Assembly (NCBI RefSeq): GCF_001854325.1
Contig: NZ_CP017755.1
Location: 2,356,001 to 2,420,000 of the forward strand
Length of the DNA stretch: 64,000 nt
Source of the DNA: Cupriavidus malaysiensis
GTDB taxonomy: Bacteria > Pseudomonadota > Gammaproteobacteria > Burkholderiales > Burkholderiaceae
Direction of reading: 5' to 3'
Each line of letters begins with the position of its first letter. Within the stretch, counting starts at the first letter, position 1. The position numbers and the translations under genes are program-made. Shown in pieces: positions 27,113-37,026 of this stretch. The notes below the pieces were generated by a model. The model was not told the origin of the DNA, ran no database searches, and saw only the letters and a list, made by a program, of their open reading frames with translations.

Positions 27113-27955
27113 TCAGAGGCGCACCGATTTCATCAGGGCCAGTTCGCCCAGCTTGCGCAGCGGCATCACCAGCGTCTCCCGCTTTTCATTGAGCGTGTTC
27201 TCGTTGTAGATCAAGGTCAGCCTGGCGGTGATCAGGTCGCGCTCGTGCGCGCCGCCGTCGAAGTTGTAGCCGCTGGCGTCGAAGTTGCCCCAGTAATTGA
27301 CGTAGAACAGCCATACCCCCGGGCGCGGCGCGGCGCTGGAGAAGATCTCCGGCCCTGCGCCGTCCACGCTGTCCACGTCGAGACCGCCGCCCTCGGGCAG
27401 CAGCGGACTGGCAAAGAAGGCGTGGCCGCCATCGGGCGAGATCACATGCAGGTCGACCTCGGCCTTGGGATCGTCCCAGGTCAACACGGCACGCAGCTTG
27501 GCCTGCACCTTGGTGGCATCGGCCTCGTAGAACTGCAGGCGCTGGCGCGTCCCGCCGTCCGCCGACACGATCTCGACGCTGTTGGAGCCGCGCCCGAAGG
27601 CCCACGGCCGCGCGAAGCGCCCCTGTTCGTCGGCGTACAAGGGCATGGCATTGCCGTTGACCACCAGCGTGGCCGGCTTGCGCCCGGCCTTTCCGGCCTG
27701 GCGCAGGCGGCCTTCGATCAGCGTGCGGTACTTCTGCGCGCCGCGCTCCACCGGCGGCTTGGGGTAGGCGGCCGTGTACTGCTCGAGCTCGCTGCTCAGC
27801 CCGCTGTGGCGCCATCCGCCCGCCGGGCCGTCGAGATCCGCGACCGGGCCGGCCATGGCAGCCAGCGGCGCCATGGCGCAGGCCAGCGCCAGCGCCAGCG
27901 CGTTGCGATAGCGGCGCCGGCACGGCACCGCGACGATGGATTCCTGACTCATCAT
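27113..27955 (-). CDS. yfaP: YfaP-family secreted protein (DUF2135), copy 1
   Basis: 280 residues. Signal peptide NALALALACAMAPLAAMA. The DUF2135 core reads VLTWDDPKAEVDLHVISPDG, GGLDVDSVDGAGPEIF and PGVWLFYVNYWGNF, clearly parallel to copy 2 but well diverged. The start overlaps the yfaQ stop by 4 bp (ATGA), so it is translated in step with YfaQ. Periplasmic location expected. Its role probably supports the alpha-2-macroglobulin encoded upstream, inferred only from conserved gene order. Confidence 0.87.
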   Translation of the reverse strand: MMSQESIVAVPCRRRYRNALALALACAMAPLAAMAGPVADLDGPAGGWRHSGLSSELEQYTAAYPKPPVERGAQKYRTLIEGRLRQAGKAGRKPATLVVNGNAMPLYADEQGRFARPWAFGRGSNSVEIVSADGGTRQRLQFYEADATKVQAKLRAVLTWDDPKAEVDLHVISPDGGHAFFASPLLPEGGGLDVDSVDGAGPEIFSSAAPRPGVWLFYVNYWGNFDASGYNFDGGAHERDLITARLTLIYNENTLNEKRETLVMPLRKLGELALMKSVRL

Positions 27956-29700
27956 GGGAATGGCGTGCGCACGAGCTTACGCGCCTGGGCTTCGATAAAG
28001 GACTCATCCTGCCCGCGCGGATGATGCGCAAAGGCGAGATGCAGGTACTCGTGGGCCAGCGCGATCTGGTCATCCTCGCTGGCCAGCCGGTGGATGTAGA
28101 GCCGGTTGCGGCGCGCGTCGGCGTAAGGCCGGCCCTCGCGCACCGCGCACACGGCGGGCAGCGGCGGCGTCTCGTAGCCGGATTCGGCGGCCAGCCGCCC
28201 CTGCCATTGCTTCGCGCGGCCGGCCAGCCACTGCCTCGCTCCGGCGATCTCCAGGCAATCGCCAGCCACCGGGCTCTGGAAGGAGGTCAGCGTGGCCTGC
28301 GGCCACCAGCGCGCCAGGATGGCGTCGAAGGCCAGGCCCTGGCCTGCCGCGCGCTTCGCTTCGGTCCAGTCCATGCGGCCCTTGCCGCCGGCATCGTGGT
28401 GATAGCGCACGGCCACGCCGCTCAGCACCAGCCCGTCGGTCTGGTCGGCGGCGTGCCGCGCCGCGGCGGCAGGAGCATGCGGCAGCACGCGTTGCGTGCG
28501 GCTGCTGTCCGCGATGCGGAAACAGCCCTGCGCGCGGGTGGCCTGCTGCACGAGGTAGCTGCGCGCGGCCACGGCCAGCGCGCGCGCCGCCTCCGGCTCG
28601 GCGGTGTCGCCCTCGCGCTCCACCACGCGCGCCACGTAGTCGTTCAGGCCGAAGCGGCCCACGATCCGGGCCGGTGCGCCGGGCGGCCGCAGCAGGCTCA
28701 GTTCGCCGCGGCTCTGCAGCCGCACGCTGTTGCCATTGGCAAAGACTGCCACGAAGCTGCCATCGAGCCGCCCCGCCGGCACCGCCCCTCCTGCCGGCAC
28801 GGCCGTCGTTACCTCCCGCAGCGGATAGCGCTCGAACATGTCGACCAGCACGCAGGCGCCATCGTCCGGCACCGGCACGGTGGCGAGCATGGGGCGCAGC
28901 AGCGGTGCGGCGCGGCGCAGCACGTCCGCGCTGCCCCCCTGCCCGCCCAGCCAGGCCGGGCTGCCATCGGCCAGCCAGCCGGCGGCGCCGCCGATGGAAG
29001 CGCCTGGGCGCGCCGGGTCGGGCATGGTCCAGGTCTTGGCGCGCAGCAGGCTGCCATAGCTGGCCAGCGTGCCTTCGCCGCGGCCCACCGTCAGCACGGA
29101 AACCAGCGTGGCGGAGGCGGCCTGCTGCGCCGCGGGCGGCACGGCCTGCAGCGCAGCCAGCAATTCCGCCACCGGCACGGTGCGCTCCGCGCGCACGGCC
29201 TGCATGTCCTGCAGCCAGGCGGGCGCGCCCGCCGCCTGCCAGAAGCGGCGCCAGTCGGCGCCCGACAGGCCGAGCCGGCGCGGCTCGAAATAGCGTCCGC
29301 ACGACTGCACCAGGGCGCGCTCTCGGTCGATCCGCCGGCCTGCCGCGCAGCAGTACGCCTCTTCCGGATCTCCTCCGCGGCAGGTGTAGTCCTGGCTGGC
29401 GGCATCGGTGCCCACCAGATAGCTGTAGACGAAGAGCTTCCACACACTGCCCAGCGGCGCGCGCAGGCCCGGCGGCAAGGGCGTCGCCACCGGCGCGCCG
29501 GGACCGAGCCGGTAGAGCCTGGCCTCGCCGTCGGCCAACCGGGCGAAGCGCACCGGCTCAGCCCCGCCAGGTTGCGCGGCGGCCGCTGCCGCCGCCGTGC
29601 CGGCGCCGCCGGGTGCCAGCGCCGACACCATGACTGACGCCAGCACCAGCAGGACGCCGCCTGCGCGCCGCATCGCGCCGAGGGTGGCAGGCACACCCAT
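27952..29700 (-). CDS. yfaQ: YfaQ-like secreted protein: SpoIID-like domain plus HEYLH motif (DUF2300)
   Basis: 582 residues. Signal sequence RAGGVLLVLASVMVSALAPG. The central part (about 330-470) resembles SpoIID-type peptidoglycan lytic domains (LNDYVARVVERE, ALAVAARSYLVQQ, TDGLVLSGVAVRYHHDAGGKG). Near the C-terminus H550-E-Y-L-H554 is a zinc-metallopeptidase HExxH signature, with several acidic residues after it (E566, E570) that could be the third ligand. This suggests cell-wall or protein cleavage in the periplasm. The start at 29700 has GAGG at good distance, 7 bp after the yfaS stop. A start at 29673 is the alternative. Enzymatic activity has not been shown from the sequence alone. Confidence 0.85.
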   Translation of the reverse strand: MGVPATLGAMRRAGGVLLVLASVMVSALAPGGAGTAAAAAAAQPGGAEPVRFARLADGEARLYRLGPGAPVATPLPPGLRAPLGSVWKLFVYSYLVGTDAASQDYTCRGGDPEEAYCCAAGRRIDRERALVQSCGRYFEPRRLGLSGADWRRFWQAAGAPAWLQDMQAVRAERTVPVAELLAALQAVPPAAQQAASATLVSVLTVGRGEGTLASYGSLLRAKTWTMPDPARPGASIGGAAGWLADGSPAWLGGQGGSADVLRRAAPLLRPMLATVPVPDDGACVLVDMFERYPLREVTTAVPAGGAVPAGRLDGSFVAVFANGNSVRLQSRGELSLLRPPGAPARIVGRFGLNDYVARVVEREGDTAEPEAARALAVAARSYLVQQATRAQGCFRIADSSRTQRVLPHAPAAAARHAADQTDGLVLSGVAVRYHHDAGGKGRMDWTEAKRAAGQGLAFDAILARWWPQATLTSFQSPVAGDCLEIAGARQWLAGRAKQWQGRLAAESGYETPPLPAVCAVREGRPYADARRNRLYIHRLASEDDQIALAHEYLHLAFAHHPRGQDESFIEAQARKLVRTPFP

Positions 29701-29707
29701 CGCCGCC

Positions 29708-32700
29708 TCACTCCACCGTCAGCGGGTAGGCCGCGGTCTTGCCGTCGCCCTGGAGCGCCTTGGCCTCGGGCTGGTACATGCGGAAGAAACGCGCCGGCGG
29801 CAAGCGGAATCGGCCGGGCAACGAGAAGCGCACCAGTTGCCGCAGCACCGCCGGATGCTCAAGCGCAATCACGGGCTGGTGGTAGGAGAGCATGCCCATC
29901 TCATAGGTGGTCGCGCGCTGGAAGGCCTGCAGTCCGCTCGCCTTGTTTTCCGGATCGGGAAGCCCGTCGATACGCAGGCCCCAGGTGGTGCCTTCCACCT
30001 CGCCACCCGGCGGCAGCGGCACCTCGAGCAGGCCATAGCGGTACGCACCCTGGCGCGGCGTCAGCACGATCTCGTCGACGTAGAGCGTATTGCTGTCGAG
30101 CTTGTCACCGGCCTTGACCGGCCTGGCCACGAAATCCAGGCCGGCCGTGCCGGGTGCGCTCCCGCCCGCTTCCTTGTCGTCCTTGGTACCCGCCACCGGC
30201 ACCAGGCGGTAGAGCCTGCGCTCGATGCCGATGGGCAGGCTCGCCGCCTCGGCCATACGGCTGCGATAAGAGACCACTGCATTGATGTCGGTGGACCGCG
30301 AGGCCGCCTCGGCACGCTGCGGCACGCCCAGGGACAGGGTCGCCGGAGGTTGGGCGCCGGTCCAGCGCCACTCCGGCAGGCCCAGCGCGCCGCGCCCGGC
30401 CCGCCAGCCGCCTTGCGGCGGCCGCGGCACCGCCTGGGCCTGCGCGGCCAGGCCGCGGCTCAGCCCGCCACCCAGCGCCTTGTCGAGCCAGATCAGGGCC
30501 ACGGCACGGTCGATGGTGGGGCTCGCAGCACTGGCGCGCGCCAGCAGTGCCTGCACATCCGCCGCGGCGGCACCCTTGCCGTCCATCCGCAGCAGGCTCT
30601 GCACCAGCGGCGCCGGGTCGGCCGCCAACGCCTCGCGCGCGGCGTCGGCCGCGCTGGACAGGCCTTCGGGCAAGGGCTGGCCGATCTGCCGGTAGAGCTG
30701 GGCGGCCAGCACCGTCGCCACGCGCCGGCCCTGCGGCGAATCGGGGGCGGCGAACACCAGGCTCTCGCCCGCTGCCGCGACTGCGGCAGCGGCCCCGCCG
30801 GCGGGACGGCTTAGCTCGGCGGCCACGCCACCGAGCTGGGTCGCCACCGGCAGTTCCATCTCGTGAATGAACCACAGCGCCAGCATGCGATGCAGCAGCG
30901 GCTCATTGTGCGCCTGCCGATAGGCGTCCAAGGTACGCTTCCAGTGCTCGGGAGGCAGGCTGATGCCGACGGCGCGGCTGGCCAGCCAATCGGCATAGTA
31001 GGCATAGGCGGTCAGCAGCGCGCTGTCGCCCACCTGGTCGCCCCACCAGCCGAACTGCCCGTTGACACCGGCCAGCAAAGCCAGGCGCTGGCGCTGCGTG
31101 CGCAGCAGCGCGTCGAGCCCCTGCGTCGTGTTGCCGGTGTCGGCACCGGCGGCGGCCAGGCTGCGCCGGGCCAGGGCCAGCGGGATCAGCCGGCTCGCGG
31201 TCTGCTCGGCACAGCCGTAGGGGTAGTCCAGCAGGTCGTCGGCGACACGGGCGAACTGGCTGGCGGCACTGTCGACCAGGCGCAGCCGCACGTCCTGGGC
31301 GTCGGCCGGCAGGTTCAGTGCCGCCTCCGCACCCGTCAGCGGCAGCACCAGTTCGCGCGGCGACAGCCAGCCGCTCGGCTCGACCCGCAGCGTGGTCTGC
31401 AGGCGGTCCACCGTACGGCCCTGCTGCTTCAGCTCGGCGCTGATCACGCCGCCCCGCAGGGCGCCGCCGGCCACCGGCAGGCGCAGGTAATTGGCACCGC
31501 GCTTGAGCGTGACACCCTGGCTGAGGTTGAGGCCCGCGCCCGTCACCACGAGATCGGCGACGGCGTCCCGGGCGCCCTGGTTGAACACGACCATGTCGAT
31601 GCGGGGCGCATCCTCGCCGCGGTAGTGCCGCGGGCCGGTCCACTTGAGGTAGAGATCCTTGTCCGAGCGGATGCTCGCCGTGCGCTGGCCGACCATGCCA
31701 TCGCCCGCCATCGCGCGCACGGTGATGCGCCAGCGCGTCAGCGAGTCCGGCATGGTGAAGGTCACGCGCGCGCGGCCGCTGGCATCGGTGCGCAGATCGG
31801 CCACCCAGGCCGCGGTGTCCTGTTCATCGCGGCGCGGGCGTTCCAGCACCTTGACGCCGCGTTCGTTGTAGCGGCCGCGCTCGGGACCTCCTGCCCCGGA
31901 CAGGCCTGACGCGGCCAGATCGTAGCCGATGAAATTGAGGCTCGAGGTGGTGCGCACATTGTTGCGGCGCGGATGGTAGAAGAAGTCCACGATGCTGGGC
32001 GCGATCTCGGGCTGCAGCACATAGACCATCTCATCGACCACGCTGACGGTCAGGTTGGCCGGCACCGGCTTGCCGTCGAAGGCGCTGCCGAGGTCCAGCG
32101 TGACGGTCTCGCCCGGGGCGTAGACCGCCTTGTCGCTCTTGACGGTCAGCGCGATGGCGGGCTGAGCCACCGCGATGCCCGCATTCTGGAACACGTAGTC
32201 GCCGTCCTTCACGTACAGCACCGAGAAGGTCATGTTCGGGCTGAAGTCCCTGCCCACCTGGATGCGGGCGCGCCACTGCCGGTCCGTGACCTTCTGCAGC
32301 GAGAGCCAGTCGCCGCCCTTGGACAGCAGGCCGCGGCGCTCGACGCGGTCGCGCTCCAGCGTCAGCAGCGCATCCTCCACCGGCAACGGGAAGGTCACCA
32401 GCGCCTCGGCGGTATCGCCGACGTTGTAGCGGTCGCGGTCGAACACGATCTCGATATTCCCGGGCACGGTCTGCAGGCCGTCGCCGGCCACCCAGTGGCT
32501 GGCCGCGGCCAGCAGGTTGCCCGCGGCATCCTTGACGGAGAGCGTGTAGGAGCCCGGCTGTTCGAAGCGCACGGGGAAGGACAGCACGCCATTGGCAGCG
32601 GCCCCCAGCTTGCCCTCGGTGCGGCTGCGCGACTCCAGCCGCAGCAGTTCCCATTTGGCCGGCACCTGGGCCGGTCCCTGCGCCGCCCCGGTCGAGGCTG

Positions 32701-34513
32701 CCAGGGCCGCCAGTTCGAAGGTCACGCTCTGTCCGGCATTGGTGAAGTTGGCCGGCGCAGTGAGCTTGTAAGGCGTGGCGCCGCGTGCGATCAGCAGTTC
32801 GCGCGTGACCTTGACGCGATAGGCCGCGCCGTCGTTGGCGAACACCGTCAAGACATAGCGGCTCGGGTCCTTGGCCGGCGGCAGGGTCAGCGCGGCGTTG
32901 CCGCTGCCGTCGGTGACCAGTTCCTGCTGTTCCAGCTTGAGCGGGAACATGCCGGCATAGCGCAGTTCGCCCTCGACCATGGTCACCTGCTGCGCGCGCA
33001 GCGTGACAGACAAGCGCGCCGCCTTGACGGGCTTGCCATCGGGATAGCGCAGCTGGATCTTGCCCCTGACCGTCTCGCCGGTGGCGTAGTCAGCCTTGTC
33101 CAGTGCCAGGTTGATGTCGAAATGCGGCTTGATGTACTCGGCCACGCGGAAGGCGCCGCCATAGGTATTGCCGCCGTAGTCGAAGCGCAGCGTATAGCCG
33201 CCGGCCAGCGCATTGTCGGGCAGGGCGAAGCGCACATCGGCACCGCCGTCGCCGGTCAGGCGGGCGCCGAGCGTGGCGATCGGGGCGCCGTTGGGATCTA
33301 GCACCGCCAGCTTGATGTCGCCGGCCGCGGCCGGCGCCGACTCGTTCGCGCTGCGGAAATCGCGCCCCATGAACTTGACACGCACCTCGTCGCCCGGGCG
33401 ATACAGCGGCCGGTCGGTGAAGGCGTACAGCTTGGTGTTGTAGATCTCGCTGTCGTAGTAAAAATTCTCCGAGATGAAAACGCCGCCATCGGCGTCCTGG
33501 CCCAGCAGGTAGCTGCGTTCGGGACTGGCGTGCTTGAGCTCGGCGATGCCGTCGGCCCCCGTGCCGGCGCTCTGCAGTACGCCCAGGCCATCGGACCAGG
33601 CCACGCTGGCACCGGCCACCGGGCGTCCGCTGCGGCGATCGGCGGCCCACACCAGCATGCCGCCGGCCGTGCTCTTGATGACGGCCACGGTGTCGGAAAT
33701 GAACAGCAGGGTATGCGCGCGGTAGCTGCCGATGATGCCCTCGACGATGTACAGTCCGGGCTTGAGCCTGCCCAGCGGCACCATCACATTGCCGGCGTCG
33801 CGCGGCAGGAACTCGCTGCTGCTGCCCTCCAGCCTGGCACCCTTGGGCGGCTCGATCTCCTTGGCATCCCAGATCGGATAGCGGAAGCGCGACACCAGCG
33901 GGTATCCCTTGAGCGGCGCGAACTGCGGGTTGCTCTCGAAGCGGGTCGGCTGGGCGATCTGGTCGCCCATGCTGAACTGCGGCGCGTCTTCCACCGCCTG
34001 GCTGCGCGTGGCGAAGGACAGCACGCGCTGCCAGGCGCGCCGCGCCTTCTTGTACCAGTTGTCCCACAGGTAGGACAGCGTGTTGGCCATGCCCTCGCCG
34101 CGGTAATCGGCCTTGACGTCGAGGCGGTGCAGGTTCTTCTGCGCCTTCAGGAAGGCGAGCGGATTCTCCACGCGGTAGACCAGGATGTCCGCGCCACCGT
34201 ATTGCTGCAGCTCAGCCTTGTACTCGCGGCCCGGCGCCTCCAGGCGCACCTGCGCCACCTGGTCGCTGCCGAAGCTGGCATCGGACAACAGGAAGAAGGA
34301 CTGACCGCGCAGCGCCGTGTAGTTGCTCGACGGCACGGTCTCCAGCGTGGCGCCGCCGGCGGCAAAGGCTGACGGGCCGCCCGCCGCCACCGACAGCATC
34401 AGCAGCAGGCAGGCGAATCGGGCCCAGGCACGGGCAGCCGTGGCAAAGGCACCCGTGCGGGCGGAATCGGTGCGCTCTAGCGGTGCACGCGTGCGGAGCT
34501 TCACGACTGGCAT
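29708..34513 (-). CDS. yfaS: Bacterial alpha-2-macroglobulin (YfaS type)
   Basis: 1601 residues, close to E. coli YfaS (about 1530). Sec signal FACLLLMLSVAAGGPSAFA without a lipobox cysteine, so it is probably soluble periplasmic. MG-domain regions are recognisable, such as TDRPLYRPGDEVRVKF and DKADYATGETVRGKI. Further on comes the A2M-family core (AWVADLRTDASGRARVTFTMPDSLTRWR, split: the TMPDSLTRWRI strand is characteristic), then the thioester motif CAEQ in YPYGCAEQTASR near residue 1100, and the alpha-alpha toroid around it. The thioester would trap proteases that cleave a bait region. It is the centre of the six-gene yfa set and is not next to a PBP1C gene, unlike the YfhM type. Confidence 0.93.
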   Translation of the reverse strand: MPVVKLRTRAPLERTDSARTGAFATAARAWARFACLLLMLSVAAGGPSAFAAGGATLETVPSSNYTALRGQSFFLLSDASFGSDQVAQVRLEAPGREYKAELQQYGGADILVYRVENPLAFLKAQKNLHRLDVKADYRGEGMANTLSYLWDNWYKKARRAWQRVLSFATRSQAVEDAPQFSMGDQIAQPTRFESNPQFAPLKGYPLVSRFRYPIWDAKEIEPPKGARLEGSSSEFLPRDAGNVMVPLGRLKPGLYIVEGIIGSYRAHTLLFISDTVAVIKSTAGGMLVWAADRRSGRPVAGASVAWSDGLGVLQSAGTGADGIAELKHASPERSYLLGQDADGGVFISENFYYDSEIYNTKLYAFTDRPLYRPGDEVRVKFMGRDFRSANESAPAAAGDIKLAVLDPNGAPIATLGARLTGDGGADVRFALPDNALAGGYTLRFDYGGNTYGGAFRVAEYIKPHFDINLALDKADYATGETVRGKIQLRYPDGKPVKAARLSVTLRAQQVTMVEGELRYAGMFPLKLEQQELVTDGSGNAALTLPPAKDPSRYVLTVFANDGAAYRVKVTRELLIARGATPYKLTAPANFTNAGQSVTFELAALAASTGAAQGPAQVPAKWELLRLESRSRTEGKLGAAANGVLSFPVRFEQPGSYTLSVKDAAGNLLAAASHWVAGDGLQTVPGNIEIVFDRDRYNVGDTAEALVTFPLPVEDALLTLERDRVERRGLLSKGGDWLSLQKVTDRQWRARIQVGRDFSPNMTFSVLYVKDGDYVFQNAGIAVAQPAIALTVKSDKAVYAPGETVTLDLGSAFDGKPVPANLTVSVVDEMVYVLQPEIAPSIVDFFYHPRRNNVRTTSSLNFIGYDLAASGLSGAGGPERGRYNERGVKVLERPRRDEQDTAAWVADLRTDASGRARVTFTMPDSLTRWRITVRAMAGDGMVGQRTASIRSDKDLYLKWTGPRHYRGEDAPRIDMVVFNQGARDAVADLVVTGAGLNLSQGVTLKRGANYLRLPVAGGALRGGVISAELKQQGRTVDRLQTTLRVEPSGWLSPRELVLPLTGAEAALNLPADAQDVRLRLVDSAASQFARVADDLLDYPYGCAEQTASRLIPLALARRSLAAAGADTGNTTQGLDALLRTQRQRLALLAGVNGQFGWWGDQVGDSALLTAYAYYADWLASRAVGISLPPEHWKRTLDAYRQAHNEPLLHRMLALWFIHEMELPVATQLGGVAAELSRPAGGAAAAVAAAGESLVFAAPDSPQGRRVATVLAAQLYRQIGQPLPEGLSSAADAAREALAADPAPLVQSLLRMDGKGAAAADVQALLARASAASPTIDRAVALIWLDKALGGGLSRGLAAQAQAVPRPPQGGWRAGRGALGLPEWRWTGAQPPATLSLGVPQRAEAASRSTDINAVVSYRSRMAEAASLPIGIERRLYRLVPVAGTKDDKEAGGSAPGTAGLDFVARPVKAGDKLDSNTLYVDEIVLTPRQGAYRYGLLEVPLPPGGEVEGTTWGLRIDGLPDPENKASGLQAFQRATTYEMGMLSYHQPVIALEHPAVLRQLVRFSLPGRFRLPPARFFRMYQPEAKALQGDGKTAAYPLTVE

Positions 34514-34519
34514 CGTCGC

Positions 34520-35209
34520 TTACCTCGACAAGAAGGCGAATCGGAATACGCCGATGAAGTTGGGATTGGCATCCTGGGGCTGCCAGCGCGAATCGCTCCA
34601 CTCCATCAGGCGTGCAAGGGTGACGGCGCGCAGGCCATTGTCCGACGGCGTCACCGTGCCGGTGTGATAGGCCACGTACCGGCCCATCCAGATCATCAGG
34701 TGCTGCTCGTCGCCCTGGTCGAAGAAGAGCAGGTCGCCCGGCTGCGCCTGGTTGACGCTACGCGCCACGAAGCGGCTGTTGCCCTGCACCAGCGCGAGCG
34801 CCGAGGCATAGGCGCCGGTACTGCCGTCGGCGCGCGTCCAGCGCTGGCCGAGCGTGCGCTGCGCCGGGCTCAGGCTCAGTTCCGGCGGCAGGCGACGCGC
34901 CGCGGCACCATCCTGCATGCCGTTGGCGCGCAGCCAGCGCGCATCGTGCACCTTGAGCGCCTCGCCTACGGCGAAGCGCACCAGGCCCGCGCAATCGCGC
35001 TGGTACCAGCGCGGCGTCGGGCCCTGGCGCAATTGCTCATCGACGATGCGCACGAACCAGGCACGGAAGGCGGCCGACTGCGCCGGGTCCAGGTCGTCCA
35101 CGCTGGCGGCATCCGCCACCGGCGCCGACAAGGCCAGGGCCGGTGCGGTGCCGGCCAGCGGGAGGCCCGCGGCCAGTGCCGCCAGCACGATGCGGCGCCG
35201 GCCGATCAC
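34520..35209 (-). CDS. yfaT: YfaT-like protein (DUF1175), NlpC/P60-like fold
   Basis: 229 residues from GTG 35209, which overlaps the yfaA stop as GTGA. Signal sequence [20 protein letters not shown]. The core looks like an NlpC/P60 cysteine peptidase: C73 in [12 protein letters not shown], then H170 in [14 protein letters not shown] and H182 in YVAYHTGT. Such enzymes cut peptide stems of murein. Whether DUF1175 members are active is not known to me. It lies 6 bp upstream of yfaS and is thus tightly coupled to it. Confidence 0.85.
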   Translation of the reverse strand: MIGRRRIVLAALAAGLPLAGTAPALALSAPVADAASVDDLDPAQSAAFRAWFVRIVDEQLRQGPTPRWYQRDCAGLVRFAVGEALKVHDARWLRANGMQDGAAARRLPPELSLSPAQRTLGQRWTRADGSTGAYASALALVQGNSRFVARSVNQAQPGDLLFFDQGDEQHLMIWMGRYVAYHTGTVTPSDNGLRAVTLARLMEWSDSRWQPQDANPNFIGVFRFAFLSR

Positions 35210-37026
35210 TGCTCGCCTTCCTGACCCGGCGGCCCGACCGGCGCGGCGGCCCCGGCCGGCGACGGGCCGGCCTGCCGCCACGCCACCGGCACCCAGCCGC
35301 GCTGCGCGGGCAGGCCGTCCGGCAGCACCAGCGATACGGCCGGATAGGCTGAAAGCATCTTGAGCTTGGGAAACAGGTGCGCGCGCGCCGCGTTCAGGAA
35401 CACGGCCTCCTGCTCGGCGGGCAGCGCGTCGGTCGCCTCGCGGCGCGCCAGCGACGCCAGCGTCGATGGCGTGAATCCCAGCACGGTACGTGCCAGCAGT
35501 TCGCGCGGCATGCTGTCGGCGGCCGCCGGGAAGCGCTTGGCCGCCACCGCCAGCGCATCCTCGACCAGGGTTGCATCGGGCGAGAACAGCACGGTATCGC
35601 CGGCCAGTGCGAGCGTCACGGGAAAGTAGGCGCCGGCCGCGAGCTGGGTGGCAAAGGGGGATCCCTTGGTGCGTTGTGTGCCGTAGGGTGAGCTGACCGG
35701 GCGGGTCCACACGCTGGCGCCGGCCTCTTCGCGATGCTGCACCGGCAGCCGCCGGTAAGTGCCGTCGCCGCCGTCGGCCTTGGGTTCGTGGGCACCGATG
35801 ACTTGCGCGAACAGCGCACCCAGCAACGGGCGCAGCGCGGCGGCCGCCTGCGGCGACTTCAGGCGTGCCGCGAACAGCGGCGCCGCAAGGCCCGACTTGC
35901 CGTACCAGCAGACCGCCGCCGGCCCCGAGAATGCCTCGCCTATCCGCGTAGCCAGCCCTTTTTCCTGGTTCTCCTCGCCGCGCTGCGCAGCCAGCCCCGC
36001 CTCACCGCCGATGGCCTGCAGCATCTTGCCTGCCGCCGGCCAATCGACCGGCAAGGTCGCACAGGCAGCGGGGTCGGCCGGCAGCGCCTGCCACAGCGCC
36101 GCCGTGTTCCAGCGCTCCGGCAGCCTGGCGCCATCGACCAGCGCCGCGCTATGCCAGTCGGCCCTGCCGCCCGGCTTGTTGTCCGCGCCGCCCGGGAAAT
36201 CGAAGCGCAGGGCCTCGATGGCCGGAAAGAAGGTCTGGTAGCCGAAGGACAGGTAGTTCGTGCCGACCACCAGCCGGTGCCCGGAGAAGCGCGCCCCGGC
36301 TGGCTCCAGCGCGAAGGTGCGCGCGGGCGTCTCGCGCGCCCCGGCATCGTCGCCCAGCCAGGCTGCCACGGCGCCCGCGCGGGCACCGATCGGCTGGCTT
36401 TCCGCGTCCAGCAGCATGCCGGCCTCGGACAGCACTACCAGGCGCTCGCCCTTGCCCGCCACCAGCAGGCTGCGCGCGGCATTCAGGCGCAGCGCATACA
36501 GCGGCGCGCCGCCCACCTCGCCGACGCGGCTGAGCTGGCTGTCGCCCGGCGCCACCGTCGCCAGCGCCTGCAGCACCTTGGCCAGGCCGTTGCGCTGCAT
36601 GGCCAGCGCCCAGTAGCGCAGCGTGCCATCCGGCCCGCGCCACAGCATCACCCGCGCGGGTTCGTCGAACGCGCGCTGGAGCAGCGCCTCGGTCCAGTCG
36701 AGATCATGTTCGAAGGCAATGCGCCGCAGCGCCCCGGCTACCGACAGCCGCCCCTCGTTGTCTTCGTAGTAGTTGACGAAGTCCTCGCTCAGCACGTCGC
36801 GCAGCAAGGGCACGCGCAACATGTCGCGTGGCAGGCGGGACAGGCTTTCGCTGTCGATCAGCGCGTCCGGCGCAGCGAAATCCAACGCCACCTGATGGGC
36901 CTGCCCCCTCCAGGGCCGCCCGCCGAATGGATGCCAGACCCATTGCACCACCGCCCCGGTGGCCACTACGAGGGCGGCCGCGCCAAGCACGACCTTCCTG
37001 CGCGTCAGTTTCATCGTTCCCGCCAT
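35206..37026 (-). CDS. yfaA: YfaA-like envelope protein (DUF2138)
   Basis: 606 residues. N-terminal [22 protein letters not shown] is a membrane anchor or Tat-like signal; the rest appears periplasmic and soluble. The family is recognised by length, by segments such as [20 protein letters not shown] and [20 protein letters not shown], and by being first in a yfaA-T-S-Q-P order. The C-terminus is Pro/Ala-rich. Its molecular function is unknown. The promoter should lie in 37027-37321, a 295-bp stretch without genes in which I find no convincing -35/-10 pair. ATG 37014 is an alternative start. Confidence 0.85.
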   Translation of the reverse strand: MAGTMKLTRRKVVLGAAALVVATGAVVQWVWHPFGGRPWRGQAHQVALDFAAPDALIDSESLSRLPRDMLRVPLLRDVLSEDFVNYYEDNEGRLSVAGALRRIAFEHDLDWTEALLQRAFDEPARVMLWRGPDGTLRYWALAMQRNGLAKVLQALATVAPGDSQLSRVGEVGGAPLYALRLNAARSLLVAGKGERLVVLSEAGMLLDAESQPIGARAGAVAAWLGDDAGARETPARTFALEPAGARFSGHRLVVGTNYLSFGYQTFFPAIEALRFDFPGGADNKPGGRADWHSAALVDGARLPERWNTAALWQALPADPAACATLPVDWPAAGKMLQAIGGEAGLAAQRGEENQEKGLATRIGEAFSGPAAVCWYGKSGLAAPLFAARLKSPQAAAALRPLLGALFAQVIGAHEPKADGGDGTYRRLPVQHREEAGASVWTRPVSSPYGTQRTKGSPFATQLAAGAYFPVTLALAGDTVLFSPDATLVEDALAVAAKRFPAAADSMPRELLARTVLGFTPSTLASLARREATDALPAEQEAVFLNAARAHLFPKLKMLSAYPAVSLVLPDGLPAQRGWVPVAWRQAGPSPAGAAAPVGPPGQEGEQ

